Part shown: in pieces, positions 1-7,647 of the stretch
Numbering within the stretch: position 1 is the first letter of the stretch
Layout: each line of letters starts with the position of its first letter
Source: Cryomorphaceae bacterium
Lineage (GTDB): Bacteria > Bacteroidota > Bacteroidia > Flavobacteriales_D > Sanyastnellaceae
NCBI GenBank assembly: GCA_016124575.1
Contig: WGNM01000027.1
Coordinates: 1-64,000, forward strand
Length of the DNA: 64,000 nt
Direction of reading: 5' to 3'
Made by a program: the position numbers and the translations under genes
The notes under the pieces: model-generated
Seen by the model: the letters and a program-made list of their open reading frames with translations, nothing else
Database searches by the model: none
What the model was told of the DNA's origin: nothing

Positions 1-406
1 GCCTCTCCCTCGTGAACGAGATTTGATGCTTTTTTAATACGCACTCAATAGTAAAGTCAGGATTACTGCGTGATCCCTGAGGGGGGTGCTCATCACAAAA
101 AGCCTCTCCCCCGTGAACGAGATTTGATGCTTTTTTAATACGCACTCAATAGTAAAGTCAGGATTACTGCGTGATCCCTGAGGGGGGTGCTCATCACAAA
201 AAGCCTCTCCCTCGTGAACGAGTCATGCTGCTTTTTTTATTCCGTACTTAATAGAAAAGTCAGGATTACTGCGTGATCCCTGAGGGGGGGGGCTCATCAC
301 AAAAAGCCTCTCCCTCGTGAACGAGATTTGATGCTTTTTTAATACGCACTCAATAGTAAAGTCAGGATTACTGCGTGATCCCTGAGGGGGGTGCTCATCA
401 CAAAAA
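1..406. repeat. Tandem array of four ~101-bp direct repeats
   Basis: Four head-to-tail units lie at 1-101, 102-202, 203-305 and 306-406, and a partial fifth starts at 407. Units 1 and 4 appear identical and unit 2 differs by one base. Unit 3 is 103 bp and diverges mainly just after the first 20 bases. Each unit starts GCCTCTCCCTCGTGAACGAG and ends CTCATCACAAAAA. The junction between units forms a terminator-like hairpin (AAAAAGC arm, CTCG/CGAG inner stem, GCTTTTT arm). The array begins before the window, so its full length is unknown. No convincing ORF lies inside. Confidence 0.95.
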
Positions 407-441
407 GCCTCTCCCTCGTGAACGAGGGAGTTGGGCTTTTT
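402..441. terminator. Bidirectional terminator-like hairpin at array end
   Basis: Arms AAAAAGCC (402-409) and GGCTTTTT (434-441) enclose a perfect 8-bp inner stem CTCCCTCG/CGAGGGAG with a TGAA loop (411-430). The A-run on one side and T-run on the other would make it work in both directions. It is the best-preserved version of the hairpin repeated in the array to its left. Confidence 0.7.
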
Positions 442-497
442 GCATTCCTAGCTGCGCTTGCGCTAAGGCGCAGACTGGCTAGGAATGCAAAAAGCCC
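433..497. repeat. 20-bp perfect inverted repeat
   Basis: GGGCTTTTTGCATTCCTAGC at 433-452 is exactly complementary to 478-497. A short GC-rich inner hairpin (TGCG/CGCA) sits in the 25-base loop. Its outer arms are shared with the terminator hairpins on both sides, so the structures exclude each other. Confidence 0.85.
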
Positions 498-516
498 CGC
501 TAACGCGAGGCTTTTT
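489..516 (-). terminator. Terminator of tRNA-Ser
   Basis: AAAAAGCC (489-496) pairs with GGCTTTTT (509-516), with a CGC/GCG inner stem around TAA. On the minus strand it lies 4 bases after the tRNA 3' end and finishes in a T-run, as expected for a Rho-independent terminator of the tRNA transcript. Confidence 0.7.
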
Positions 517-520
517 GTGA

Positions 521-608
521 TGGCGGAGAGTGAGGGATTCGAACCCCCGGTACCTCGCGGTACAACAGTTTTCAAGACTGCCGCAATCGACCACTCTGCC
601 AACTCTCC
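521..608 (-). tRNA. tRNA-Ser (anticodon TGA)
   Basis: The minus strand folds as a class II tRNA. The acceptor stem GGAGAGT pairs with ACTCTCC, the D arm starts GGCAGAGTGG, and the anticodon loop CTTGAAA contains TGA. The variable arm is long and paired around GTACCGCGAGGTAC, and the T arm has GGTTCGAATCC. The discriminator G is followed by an encoded CCA (TGG at 521-523 on plus). Length is 88 nt. The long variable arm and the anticodon both fit serine tRNA reading UCA-type codons. Its 3' end faces the repeat array, and tRNA 3' ends are common integration sites. Confidence 0.96.
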
Positions 609-687
609 GCGGCAAAAGTAGCTTTTTTTTCAATTTCAGCGCATGTTTAGCAAAAAAAATGATGGCTGATTTTGAATCGTACTTCCT

Positions 688-695
688 TACTTTTG
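688..695 (+). promoter_or_regulatory. Possible -7 element (TACTTTTG)
   Basis: Matches the Bacteroidota -7 consensus TAnnTTTG. It places transcription start about 20 bases before the ATG at 719. No good -33 TTTG is seen at the right spacing, so this is a moderate call. Confidence 0.4.
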
Positions 696-718
696 CTACC
701 TTGTTGAGTTGCAGAATA

Positions 719-2185
719 ATGAATACGATGAGAACGATACTCCTACTCCTATTTTTTTCCCTTCCAATACTGGTTTCAGCGTCTTTGAAGGCAACTTTTG
801 ACCTGAAACACTTCCTCGTACCTGGGGAGAACCCGTATATCGAAACGCACTTGTTGATCGATGGGGGGACGAGTGTATATGCCCAATTGGACTCTATTTG
901 GTACCAATCAACGATCGCTACAACTGTGATTATTCATAAAGATGGCAAGGTGGTCGACTTCAGGAAGATCAATATCAATTCTCCGCGGATACATAATGAT
1001 GAAATAGCTGACATCATAGACATCCAGCGGTTTTTGCTTGAACCAGGAGAATACTACCTTGAACTTGAACTCATTGATATTAACAACACCGATGAAGAGC
1101 CGCTGGTACTTTTCCAAGAATTTACGTTGGAACTGAACAATGCTACGGCGGGAGTGTCAGACATTACCTTTCTCTCTGGATATAGTAAATCCACTAATCC
1201 AACGGATCTTACTAAATCCGGCTATGATCTTCTTCCATACATCTCCGATCATTTCCCTGAAGAAGCGAATAAACTAGTTTTCTACGCTGAAGTTTACAAT
1301 ACAGATGTCCTTTTCGACGCCACCAGCCAATACCTTCTCACCTACTACATCGAGTCGGATGCTGGAATCGCAACCAACACGCAACGGTTTCTTCGCGAAA
1401 CACCGAAAACAGTAAGACCCCTGCTTGAATCCATCGATATTTCAAACCTTAAATCGGGCGCTTATGTCTTGAAAATTGAAATTCGAAACCGTGAAAATGA
1501 ATTGATGGCTGAAAATGGTATCATGTTTTTCCGGACATCTCAACAGTCTGATGAGCCTGCTAAAATGTCGGCATCTACAGCCTTCTCTCCACATTTCATG
1601 GATTTTGGGAACCCAGATAGCATCAACGATTACTTGCTTTGCCTTTATCCCATCGCTTCTGGAATAGAGTTTCAAACCATTGAGAAATTGGTGGCCAATG
1701 GAGATATGACAACAAAACAAAACTACTTCTATCACTTCTGGGAGAACCAAAACATCGCAGAACCAATGCCTGCATGGCAGAGATATGCCATCGAAGTTCA
1801 ATACGTTAAACGTAAGTACTCATCCCCGGTGCTACCGGGATATTTAACCGATCGTGGACGGGTATTCTTGAAATATGGGAAACCAAACACAATCGTCATC
1901 CGCCACAATGAAGTGGATGTGTACCCTTTTGAAATTTGGCACTACTACAAAATCGGAAAATTCAACAACAAACGATTTTTGTTCTACAGCCGCAGTGTGT
2001 CTACCATTGATTTCGAATTGCTACATTCAGACATGTATGGAGAATTGCAAAACGAAGACTGGCAGTATATAATGCGCGCAAAAAATAACGATCTTCGTCC
2101 CACCGATAGCGGCGTCAACCGTTCCAATCCGCAAGATACGTTCTCGGGTGATGAGCTAGAAGATTTGTTTTATAACCCAAGGTAG
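719..2185 (+). CDS. Exported GWxTD domain-containing protein
   Basis: A 488-residue protein of the Bacteroidota GWxTD family, whose function is unknown. I see an N-terminal signal peptide (hydrophobic core about residues 5-20, likely cut after VSA). A long beta-rich middle follows, and near residues 365-470 comes the domain containing LTDRGRVFLKYGKPN, the family's hallmark region; here the first residues read GYLTD rather than GWxTD. The open frame extends back to 530, but that part translates the antisense of tRNA-Ser and is not coding. The ATG at 719 sits directly before the signal peptide; 728 is an alternative. The next gene, a glycosyltransferase, starts 4 bases later, so they are probably co-transcribed. 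Confidence 0.85.
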   Translation: MNTMRTILLLLFFSLPILVSASLKATFDLKHFLVPGENPYIETHLLIDGGTSVYAQLDSIWYQSTIATTVIIHKDGKVVDFRKININSPRIHNDEIADIIDIQRFLLEPGEYYLELELIDINNTDEEPLVLFQEFTLELNNATAGVSDITFLSGYSKSTNPTDLTKSGYDLLPYISDHFPEEANKLVFYAEVYNTDVLFDATSQYLLTYYIESDAGIATNTQRFLRETPKTVRPLLESIDISNLKSGAYVLKIEIRNRENELMAENGIMFFRTSQQSDEPAKMSASTAFSPHFMDFGNPDSINDYLLCLYPIASGIEFQTIEKLVANGDMTTKQNYFYHFWENQNIAEPMPAWQRYAIEVQYVKRKYSSPVLPGYLTDRGRVFLKYGKPNTIVIRHNEVDVYPFEIWHYYKIGKFNNKRFLFYSRSVSTIDFELLHSDMYGELQNEDWQYIMRAKNNDLRPTDSGVNRSNPQDTFSGDELEDLFYNPR

Positions 2186-2189
2186 TAGC

Positions 2190-3224
2190 GTGCACGAAGT
2201 AGCTGTTGTAATTCTTAACTGGAACGGTCTCGATTTCTTGAAGTCTTTCTTGCCTGGCGTGGTTCAGCACAGTTGCGCCATGGCTGATGTTTACGTCATC
2301 GACAATGCTTCGAGCGACAACTCAATCTCGTGGATAAAGGAGAATATACCTGAAGTAAAAATCATTCACAATCCTGTGAATTATGGATTTGCAAAGGGGT
2401 ACAATGAAGGACTAAAACACGTCCAATCGAAATATTTTGTCCTCCTCAACTCCGACGTTGAAGTCACTGAAAACTGGATTCCACCTGTAATCGCATACAT
2501 GAAAAGCGAAGGCATTACAGCGGCTCAACCTAAAATCCTCGATTACAATCGGAAAACTTTCTTCGAACATGCTGGTGCTACAGGTGGATTCATCGATCGC
2601 CATGGCTTCGTTTTCTGTGCCGGACGAATATTCGATGCGTTTGAAGAAGATCATGGCCAATACAATGAGAATAAGGAGGTATTTTGGGCCTCCGGTGCAG
2701 CACTTTTTATACAAGCACAAGCGTATTTCGATGTTGGCGGACTAGATGAAGATTTTTTCGCTCACATGGAAGAAATCGACCTGTGTTGGAGGTTGAAAAA
2801 CAAAGGGTTCAGAATTGGAGCCTGTGGACAAAGCACTGTTTACCACGTAGGCGGTGGAACACTCAGTAAAATCAACCCTTTTAAGACCTTTCTCAACTTC
2901 CGAAACAACCTTTTTATCCTCGTTAAAAACTACCACGACTCGAACTTAACTTTTTTGCTTTTCCGCCGTCTGATGCTCGATGGAATAGCAGCAATTCGTT
3001 TTTTATCTGAAGGCAAAACATCTTATTTCATCGCGGTTTTCAAAGCGCACATGGCATTCTATTTCCACTTTCGCTTGATGCGTCGAAAAAGGCGCCTGCT
3101 AGCAGCAGGGATGTCGAACGAAAATCGCGTTGGATGGTACACGAAAAGTATTCTCGTCTCGTACTATTTGAGAAAGAAAAGTCACTTTTCAGACTTAAAT
3201 GTGGCCGATTTTCATCATTCGTAA
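2190..3224 (+). CDS. Family 2 glycosyltransferase
   Basis: 344 residues with a GT-A fold glycosyltransferase domain of GT2 (rhamnosyltransferase-like WcaE/RfbF group). Visible motifs are VVILNWNG at the start, VIDNASSDNS, the metal-binding NSDVE near residue 87, and HMEEIDLCWR near residue 192, typical of the catalytic-base region. The C-terminal 110 residues are hydrophobic and basic, suggesting membrane association. It should transfer a sugar from a nucleotide donor to a cell-surface glycan; donor and acceptor cannot be read from sequence. It starts with GTG, 4 bases after the GWxTD gene, and is followed by comEC 66 bases on. Confidence 0.9.
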   Translation: MHEVAVVILNWNGLDFLKSFLPGVVQHSCAMADVYVIDNASSDNSISWIKENIPEVKIIHNPVNYGFAKGYNEGLKHVQSKYFVLLNSDVEVTENWIPPVIAYMKSEGITAAQPKILDYNRKTFFEHAGATGGFIDRHGFVFCAGRIFDAFEEDHGQYNENKEVFWASGAALFIQAQAYFDVGGLDEDFFAHMEEIDLCWRLKNKGFRIGACGQSTVYHVGGGTLSKINPFKTFLNFRNNLFILVKNYHDSNLTFLLFRRLMLDGIAAIRFLSEGKTSYFIAVFKAHMAFYFHFRLMRRKRRLLAAGMSNENRVGWYTKSILVSYYLRKKSHFSDLNVADFHHS

Positions 3225-3290
3225 AACAAAACCGATCGTCTACAAAGTCGCTGTCAAACATGGAAGTTTTTATCCGTATTTCGGAAAACC

Positions 3291-5213
3291 ATGCTTCCAC
3301 AACTGCACGAAATACCCTTGGCTCGTCCGGCCCTTAGTTTGATTTTTGGCATCCTCATCGCTGATGCTTTAAAGCTAACCTTCTCCCCTTTTCTGCTTTT
3401 TGTATCCTGCGCCCTCGTATACCTCACCATCCATTTCTTTTTTTCGAAATCGGTACTCGCGCCAACATTATTGGGCATTGGCATCTGGGTTGGATGCGCT
3501 CTTCTCGGCGCTACACTGCTGCATTGGAATCGTACGAATATAAACCTGCCTGCGAAAGGAAAAATACAGGGAAAGGCGCGCATAGAAAATATTCTAAAAC
3601 ACAAAAAGTCTATCAGCACGTGCGAAATTTCTATGGCCGCAATCGTCAACAATAAACACGTCGAATACAAGCTTAACATGCTTTATTTCGATAGCGTATC
3701 CTTTGCCTGGAAAGAAGGCGACATCGTTTATGTAGAAGGAGAAATAGCCGAAATTAAGAAACCCCTCAATCCATTCGAGTTTGATGCGCATGGATACTAC
3801 TTTCAGAAAGGCGTCAGTGGCCAGCTGATCGCCGATAGTTTGAGGTATTTGAAAGCGATACCGAGTTGGTTAGACAACCTCAAGAAAAAGGGACGAGCGC
3901 ATATTGATCTTGCGATGCATTCGGTGAAAGATGCACAAGTAAGGGCTCTTTTGGTAGCTATGATAACAGGCGATAAATCGGATCTTAACCAGTCAATCAA
4001 AGGAGATTTTTCAAGCGCTGGAATCATGCATCTGTTGGCTGTAAGCGGTTTACATGTCGGACTCGTTGGGTGGTTCCCATTGCTGCTTTTGCGGTGGTGC
4101 GGACAAAGATTCTGGCTGAAAGCTGTGACAGGTATATTTGGTTTGTTGGTGGTGTGGATTTTTGCCATTTTCACCGGGTTAGGTCCATCAGCATTCCGAG
4201 CTGCTTTGATGTTCACCCTTGTAGCCATCGCTATGTTTTTCCGCTTTCGACCCTCTTCTCCAAACATGTTATGCGCTGCTGCGATCATCGTTCTAGTGTC
4301 GAACCCGACCGAGCTATTCTCTATCGGTTTTCAATTGAGCTTTTGTGCAGTTGCTGGCATCTCACTCGGAAGTCGCGTTATATCAAGCATTGTCATTTCA
4401 CGATTCAACTGGATCAATAAACTATCAAGTGCCGCAGCAGTGAGCATTGCTGCGCAAGGAGCCACTACTCCATTCACCCTCTATCATTTTGGCGTTTTCC
4501 CCATCTATTTTCTCCCCGCAAACTTGATTGCTGTACCACTTGGAACAGTGCTGATGTATTCGATTCTCGTTTTGTTAATTCCTGATCCTTCGGGATACAT
4601 GCATGCTGCGGTCGGTTATATTGCTGAGCATATCGGATTGCTCCTACTGGCCATGGCTAGCATTTTCGCGAACCTTCCATTCTCTCAAATACAAGTCACT
4701 GAATGGGGAATCGTCAATTCGGTGCTGATTGGTGTTGGGTTTCTGATTGCGCTAACATCCACCAAAAACAATCCATTGCGACTTGCAAGTGCTTGTCTTA
4801 TTGTCATCATCGGATTGACTTCCAATCGGCACTACCAGCAAGAAAACCTCGTGTTTTTCAGTGATAAAAAACGAAGCATTGGCATAGAAACTAACGACTA
4901 TGCTTTAGTAATCGGACAATCCAAAAAGCTACCATTTGAACTTCAGGGATGGGCAACCAGGCAACAAGCCAGATATATCGCCATTGTTAGCGATACGCTT
5001 CTCATTTGTCCTGAAGTTGTGATAGCCAAGAAAGGGAATCAACAATTCTCCAACTATGCATGTGTGACAGATCAAACAATAGAGACAAAAAAATATCCCA
5101 TTGCAATGAGCGCAAGGGATACTTCTATATTTCCAGGAATTCGAATTACTTCTGAGGGCAGTCAAGATATATGGCTTCCAAGCAATGGAGCCTATACGAT
5201 TTCTCCTAACTGA
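3291..5213 (+). CDS. comEC: ComEC/Rec2-type DNA uptake channel protein
   Basis: A 640-residue polytopic inner-membrane protein of the ComEC/Rec2 family, which carries single-stranded DNA across the inner membrane during natural transformation. N-terminal membrane segments (residues 1-75) are followed by a soluble OB-like DUF4131 region (about 85-185). The Competence domain then has the signature MHLLAVSGLHVG around residue 250 and about eight further membrane helices. After residue 510 only a short soluble tail remains; I see no metallo-beta-lactamase domain with its HxHxDH motif, so this is the short form common in Bacteroidota. Its stop overlaps the converging small gene by 8 bases. Confidence 0.9.
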   Translation: MLPQLHEIPLARPALSLIFGILIADALKLTFSPFLLFVSCALVYLTIHFFFSKSVLAPTLLGIGIWVGCALLGATLLHWNRTNINLPAKGKIQGKARIENILKHKKSISTCEISMAAIVNNKHVEYKLNMLYFDSVSFAWKEGDIVYVEGEIAEIKKPLNPFEFDAHGYYFQKGVSGQLIADSLRYLKAIPSWLDNLKKKGRAHIDLAMHSVKDAQVRALLVAMITGDKSDLNQSIKGDFSSAGIMHLLAVSGLHVGLVGWFPLLLLRWCGQRFWLKAVTGIFGLLVVWIFAIFTGLGPSAFRAALMFTLVAIAMFFRFRPSSPNMLCAAAIIVLVSNPTELFSIGFQLSFCAVAGISLGSRVISSIVISRFNWINKLSSAAAVSIAAQGATTPFTLYHFGVFPIYFLPANLIAVPLGTVLMYSILVLLIPDPSGYMHAAVGYIAEHIGLLLLAMASIFANLPFSQIQVTEWGIVNSVLIGVGFLIALTSTKNNPLRLASACLIVIIGLTSNRHYQQENLVFFSDKKRSIGIETNDYALVIGQSKKLPFELQGWATRQQARYIAIVSDTLLICPEVVIAKKGNQQFSNYACVTDQTIETKKYPIAMSARDTSIFPGIRITSEGSQDIWLPSNGAYTISPN

Positions 5214-5481
5214 GTTGAAAAAGCTGTCGGATGGTGCAGTCTACGTAGGCGTACCATTTTTCAATTTCACTAATCGGACGAATGGCATCAACCCGGTTGT
5301 CGTTTTTAGAATAAATGGCCTCAACGAAAAAATCCTCCAAAGCATAGATGCATAGAATGTATGCGCCATCTACGAGGCGTTGTCCGAGACATGTGCCATT
5401 ATCCCACAAATAGTTGGTTCGTTCATCGATCGGCAACCGACCAAATTCATTGATATTCATACGTGTCTGTTTAGCTTTCAT
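5206..5481 (-). CDS. Conserved small protein of unknown function
   Basis: 91 residues, soluble, acidic, no signal peptide or clear motif. Its composition (many aromatic residues, pattern INEFGRLPIDERTNYLWDNG then FFVEAIY) resembles an uncharacterised small protein I associate with Bacteroidota genomes; I cannot give a function. A second start, MNINEF at 5460, fits better with how such proteins begin. It converges on comEC with an 8-base overlap of the two 3' ends. Confidence 0.65.
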   Translation of the reverse strand: MKAKQTRMNINEFGRLPIDERTNYLWDNGTCLGQRLVDGAYILCIYALEDFFVEAIYSKNDNRVDAIRPISEIEKWYAYVDCTIRQLFQLS

Positions 5482-5540
5482 TCCTGCTGCACAGCTAACT
5501 TCCCAGACACGTTTACGACGAGAAAAGAAAAAGGGTTACA

Positions 5541-5918
5541 TCAGGCTACGAGGTCGTGGCTCGGACAAAAAAACTTTTCCAAGATGAACGGCAGGTTGAT
5601 GTATTCCTGACGTTTGCTGATCAATGCCATGGCCCCCATCATTTCGGCTTCTGCCCTTGTAGCGCGATCGTCGTCAGATGTCAAAAAGGCAAAAGGCACA
5701 TCTGTATAACACTTGCGCATGAGCTTCAAGGTGTCAAATCCTGAAAGTCCGTTTAACTCAACCTCCGACAATACAAGATCAAAATGTTGCTTCCCCATGC
5801 GATCCAATCCGACCTTTCCGTCATGAGCTACATAAACATTGTGGCCGTAGTTTGAGAGAAACTTTGCAGTTAGTGCCGATGTGATTACATCAGAGTCGAT
5901 GATTAGAATGTTTTTCAT
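5541..5918 (-). CDS. Single-domain response-regulator receiver, Asp replaced by Glu
   Basis: 125 residues forming only a CheY-like receiver. Acidic pocket residues D8 and D10 (ILIIDSD), T80 (FLTSDD) and K102 (ISK) are present. The phospho-acceptor position holds Glu52 (DLVLSEVELNG where DLVLLDVMLPG is usual). Glu at this site often mimics the phosphorylated state or marks a pseudo-receiver. I chose MKNILII at 5918; an upstream ATG at 5966 lies beyond the likely promoter at 5937-5944. There is no output domain and no kinase gene beside it, so the partner is unknown. Confidence 0.85.
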   Translation of the reverse strand: MKNILIIDSDVITSALTAKFLSNYGHNVYVAHDGKVGLDRMGKQHFDLVLSEVELNGLSGFDTLKLMRKCYTDVPFAFLTSDDDRATRAEAEMMGAMALISKRQEYINLPFILEKFFCPSHDLVA

Positions 5919-5936
5919 AGGGCGATCTTTGTTAAT

Positions 5937-5950
5937 CAAAGCTATCTTTG
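5937..5950. promoter_or_regulatory. Overlapping divergent -7 elements
   Basis: The sequence CAAAGCTATCTTTG holds TAGCTTTG on the minus strand (5944-5937) and TATCTTTG on the plus strand (5943-5950). Both match TAnnTTTG and share two bases. Minus transcription would start about 12 bases before the receiver ATG at 5918. Plus transcription would give a leader of about 65 bases for the HMG-CoA lyase gene. Confidence 0.55.
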
Positions 5951-6020
5951 TATCCCTGTTTTTCATGTAGGATGCATCACTTCCTCTGTCGTAAGATTCC
6001 TCCTACATAATTTAAAAGCT

Positions 6021-6869
6021 ATGAAAATCATTGAATGTCCGCGTGATGCCATGCAAGGTCTGCACGATTTTGTACCCACAGCCTTAAAAACGAAATACAT
6101 CAACGCTTTGCTTTCTGCTGGCTTCGATACCATCGACTTTGGGAGTTTTGTGTCTCCAAAAGCGATTCCGCAGATGCGCGATACAGCAGCCGTTTTGGAC
6201 GGATTGGATCTTTCTAAAACGTCGGCGAAACTATTGGCGATTGTAGCCAATGAGCGAGGTGCAATGGATGCTGCGTCTCACGAGCAAATTTCATTTTTGG
6301 GGTATCCCTTTTCGGTCTCTGAGGTTTTCCAACAGCGCAACACCAATGCTTCCATCGAAGATTCGCTGAAGCTTGTTGAAGCCATACGCAACATATGCGA
6401 GAAGAGCAATCAAGAATTGGTCGTCTATCTTTCAATGGCCTTTGGCAATCCGTACAATGAAGCCTGGCACCCCGATTTGGTTTTAGGCTGGAGCGAGCGT
6501 TTAGCGAAAGATTTTGATATCCGAATTTTAGCTTTGAGCGATACCATAGGCTCTTCCAAGCCAGAGAACATAGAACCCCTGTTTGCAGCTTGTATCAAAG
6601 AATTACCGGATGTTGAATTTGGCGCTCACCTGCATACCACACCAGATTCTTGGCGCGAAAAAATCGAATCGGCATACAATGCCGGATGCCGACGTTTTGA
6701 TGGTGCTTTAAAAGGATATGGCGGATGTCCGATGGCTGCCGATGATCTAACCGGCAACATGCCTACAGAAAAAATGATCTCCTGGTTCAATGAACAGGAG
6801 ATCGAATGCTTGGTGGATGAAAATATCTTAATAGAGTGCCTTAAGATCTCTCAGGAGATTTTCTCTTAA
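6021..6869 (+). CDS. Hydroxymethylglutaryl-CoA lyase
   Basis: 282 residues, TIM-barrel HMG-CoA lyase, which splits HMG-CoA into acetyl-CoA and acetoacetate in leucine breakdown. Catalytic and metal residues are visible: R8 in ECPRDAMQG, the HxH pair H203/H205 (GAHLHTT), C236 in the family signature GYGGCPMA, and N246 (TGNMP). Length is close to the usual 290-310. It is a single gene between a divergent receiver gene and a 380-base non-coding stretch, with no other leucine-pathway genes nearby. An inverted repeat lies in its 3' end (6774-6801). Confidence 0.92.
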   Translation: MKIIECPRDAMQGLHDFVPTALKTKYINALLSAGFDTIDFGSFVSPKAIPQMRDTAAVLDGLDLSKTSAKLLAIVANERGAMDAASHEQISFLGYPFSVSEVFQQRNTNASIEDSLKLVEAIRNICEKSNQELVVYLSMAFGNPYNEAWHPDLVLGWSERLAKDFDIRILALSDTIGSSKPENIEPLFAACIKELPDVEFGAHLHTTPDSWREKIESAYNAGCRRFDGALKGYGGCPMAADDLTGNMPTEKMISWFNEQEIECLVDENILIECLKISQEIFS

Positions 6870-7251
6870 GTTAGTTCAAACAATGATTGAATACCTCGAA
6901 GCCATAATGCTTTCGGTACAATTGAATTGATTCGAACTTGCGGATGTTTATTCTTATTCTACAGCGTTTCACGGGTGTCTGGTTAGGTTAATAACTCGAT
7001 ACCCGAATCTTACGGAGAATATATAGAATGGTTACATTAGTTGAGATAGTGCGCGAAAATCAAGATACGCCGCGAGTCTTTCTTTTTGATAAAAATGAAC
7101 TCTACTTTCTCATTTATAAGTTTTGTACTGAACGTCTTCATAAGCAAATTTGGTTAGCAAAAGTTAGCAATTCTTCTCTCATCTCTCACAGCACCGACTT
7201 TTCGGTTGCTAACAATTATCGGGTGAAAACTGTTAGTACTTACGCAACAGA
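6870..7251. other. Non-coding stretch with structured repeats
   Basis: No convincing gene. The sequence holds an 8-bp motif GTTAGCAA twice in direct orientation (7153-7160 and 7163-7170, 10 bases apart) and once inverted as TTGCTAAC (7206-7213). A hairpin CGGGTGTC/GATACCCG lies at 6972-7005. A 99-codon open frame from 7028 runs into the 3' end of the next gene and has no recognisable content. Confidence 0.6.
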
Positions 7252-7608
7252 TCAAACACCTGTTTTCGCTTTCTTGGCTTTCAATATAGCGTCTTGCCAT
7301 GATCTTCTATCGTCGACAATGAAATGAATCATGTCGCCGTTTCGGAGAAAAACAGACAATCCGTTTGGAATAATAGACAACGTTCGGAAGTAATCTACCT
7401 TATCAATATCAATTAGGGGGACTGATACAGGTTGAAACTGTTTGTGATCCTTGTGTTCAAAGACGATTGCATCACCATTTAAAGTGAGGATTCCCGCTCT
7501 AGCGATGAATCCTTCCATGCAACTTGCTCCCTCTGTGCGAATAACTTCCACTTGCTGAGTCTTTAAATTTGGATCGTGAAAACCACTATCCTTCCTTTGA
7601 TTATACAA
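7252..7608 (-). CDS. Small PH/GRAM-like domain protein, function unknown
   Basis: 118 residues, soluble. The pattern of alternating hydrophobic strands ending in an amphipathic helix (GILTLNGDAIVFEHKD, VSVPLIDIDKVDYF, GLSVFLRNGDMIHFIVDD, then SWQDAILKAKKA) resembles a bacterial PH/GRAM-like fold, which often binds lipids or peptides. This is a fold-level inference. It lies 39 bases after the ZIP transporter gene and may belong to the same transcript. Confidence 0.65.
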   Translation of the reverse strand: MYNQRKDSGFHDPNLKTQQVEVIRTEGASCMEGFIARAGILTLNGDAIVFEHKDHKQFQPVSVPLIDIDKVDYFRTLSIIPNGLSVFLRNGDMIHFIVDDRRSWQDAILKAKKAKTGV

Positions 7609-7647
7609 AGATGTGAATAATTTCCCTAATTCTGTTGATGAAATTTG

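Noticed and set aside
1-406. CRISPR array
   Set aside because: Whole units repeat, with no short repeat alternating with unique spacers, and no cas genes are present.
339-621. Open frames inside the repeat array and across the tRNA on both strands
   Set aside because: They translate repeats and tRNA sequence and have low-complexity content with no family likeness.
530-718. N-terminal extension of the GWxTD gene from 530
   Set aside because: The reading frame crosses the antisense of tRNA-Ser and produces the well-known artefact peptide starting [13 protein letters not shown]; the signal peptide begins at 719.
3291-5213. ComEC broken at its C-terminus
   Set aside because: The short form without a beta-lactamase domain is common, and the end is clean with no trace of the missing domain downstream.
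7028-7327. 99-residue plus-strand ORF
   Set aside because: No motif, overlaps 76 bases of the better supported minus-strand gene, and sits in a stretch with repeats.
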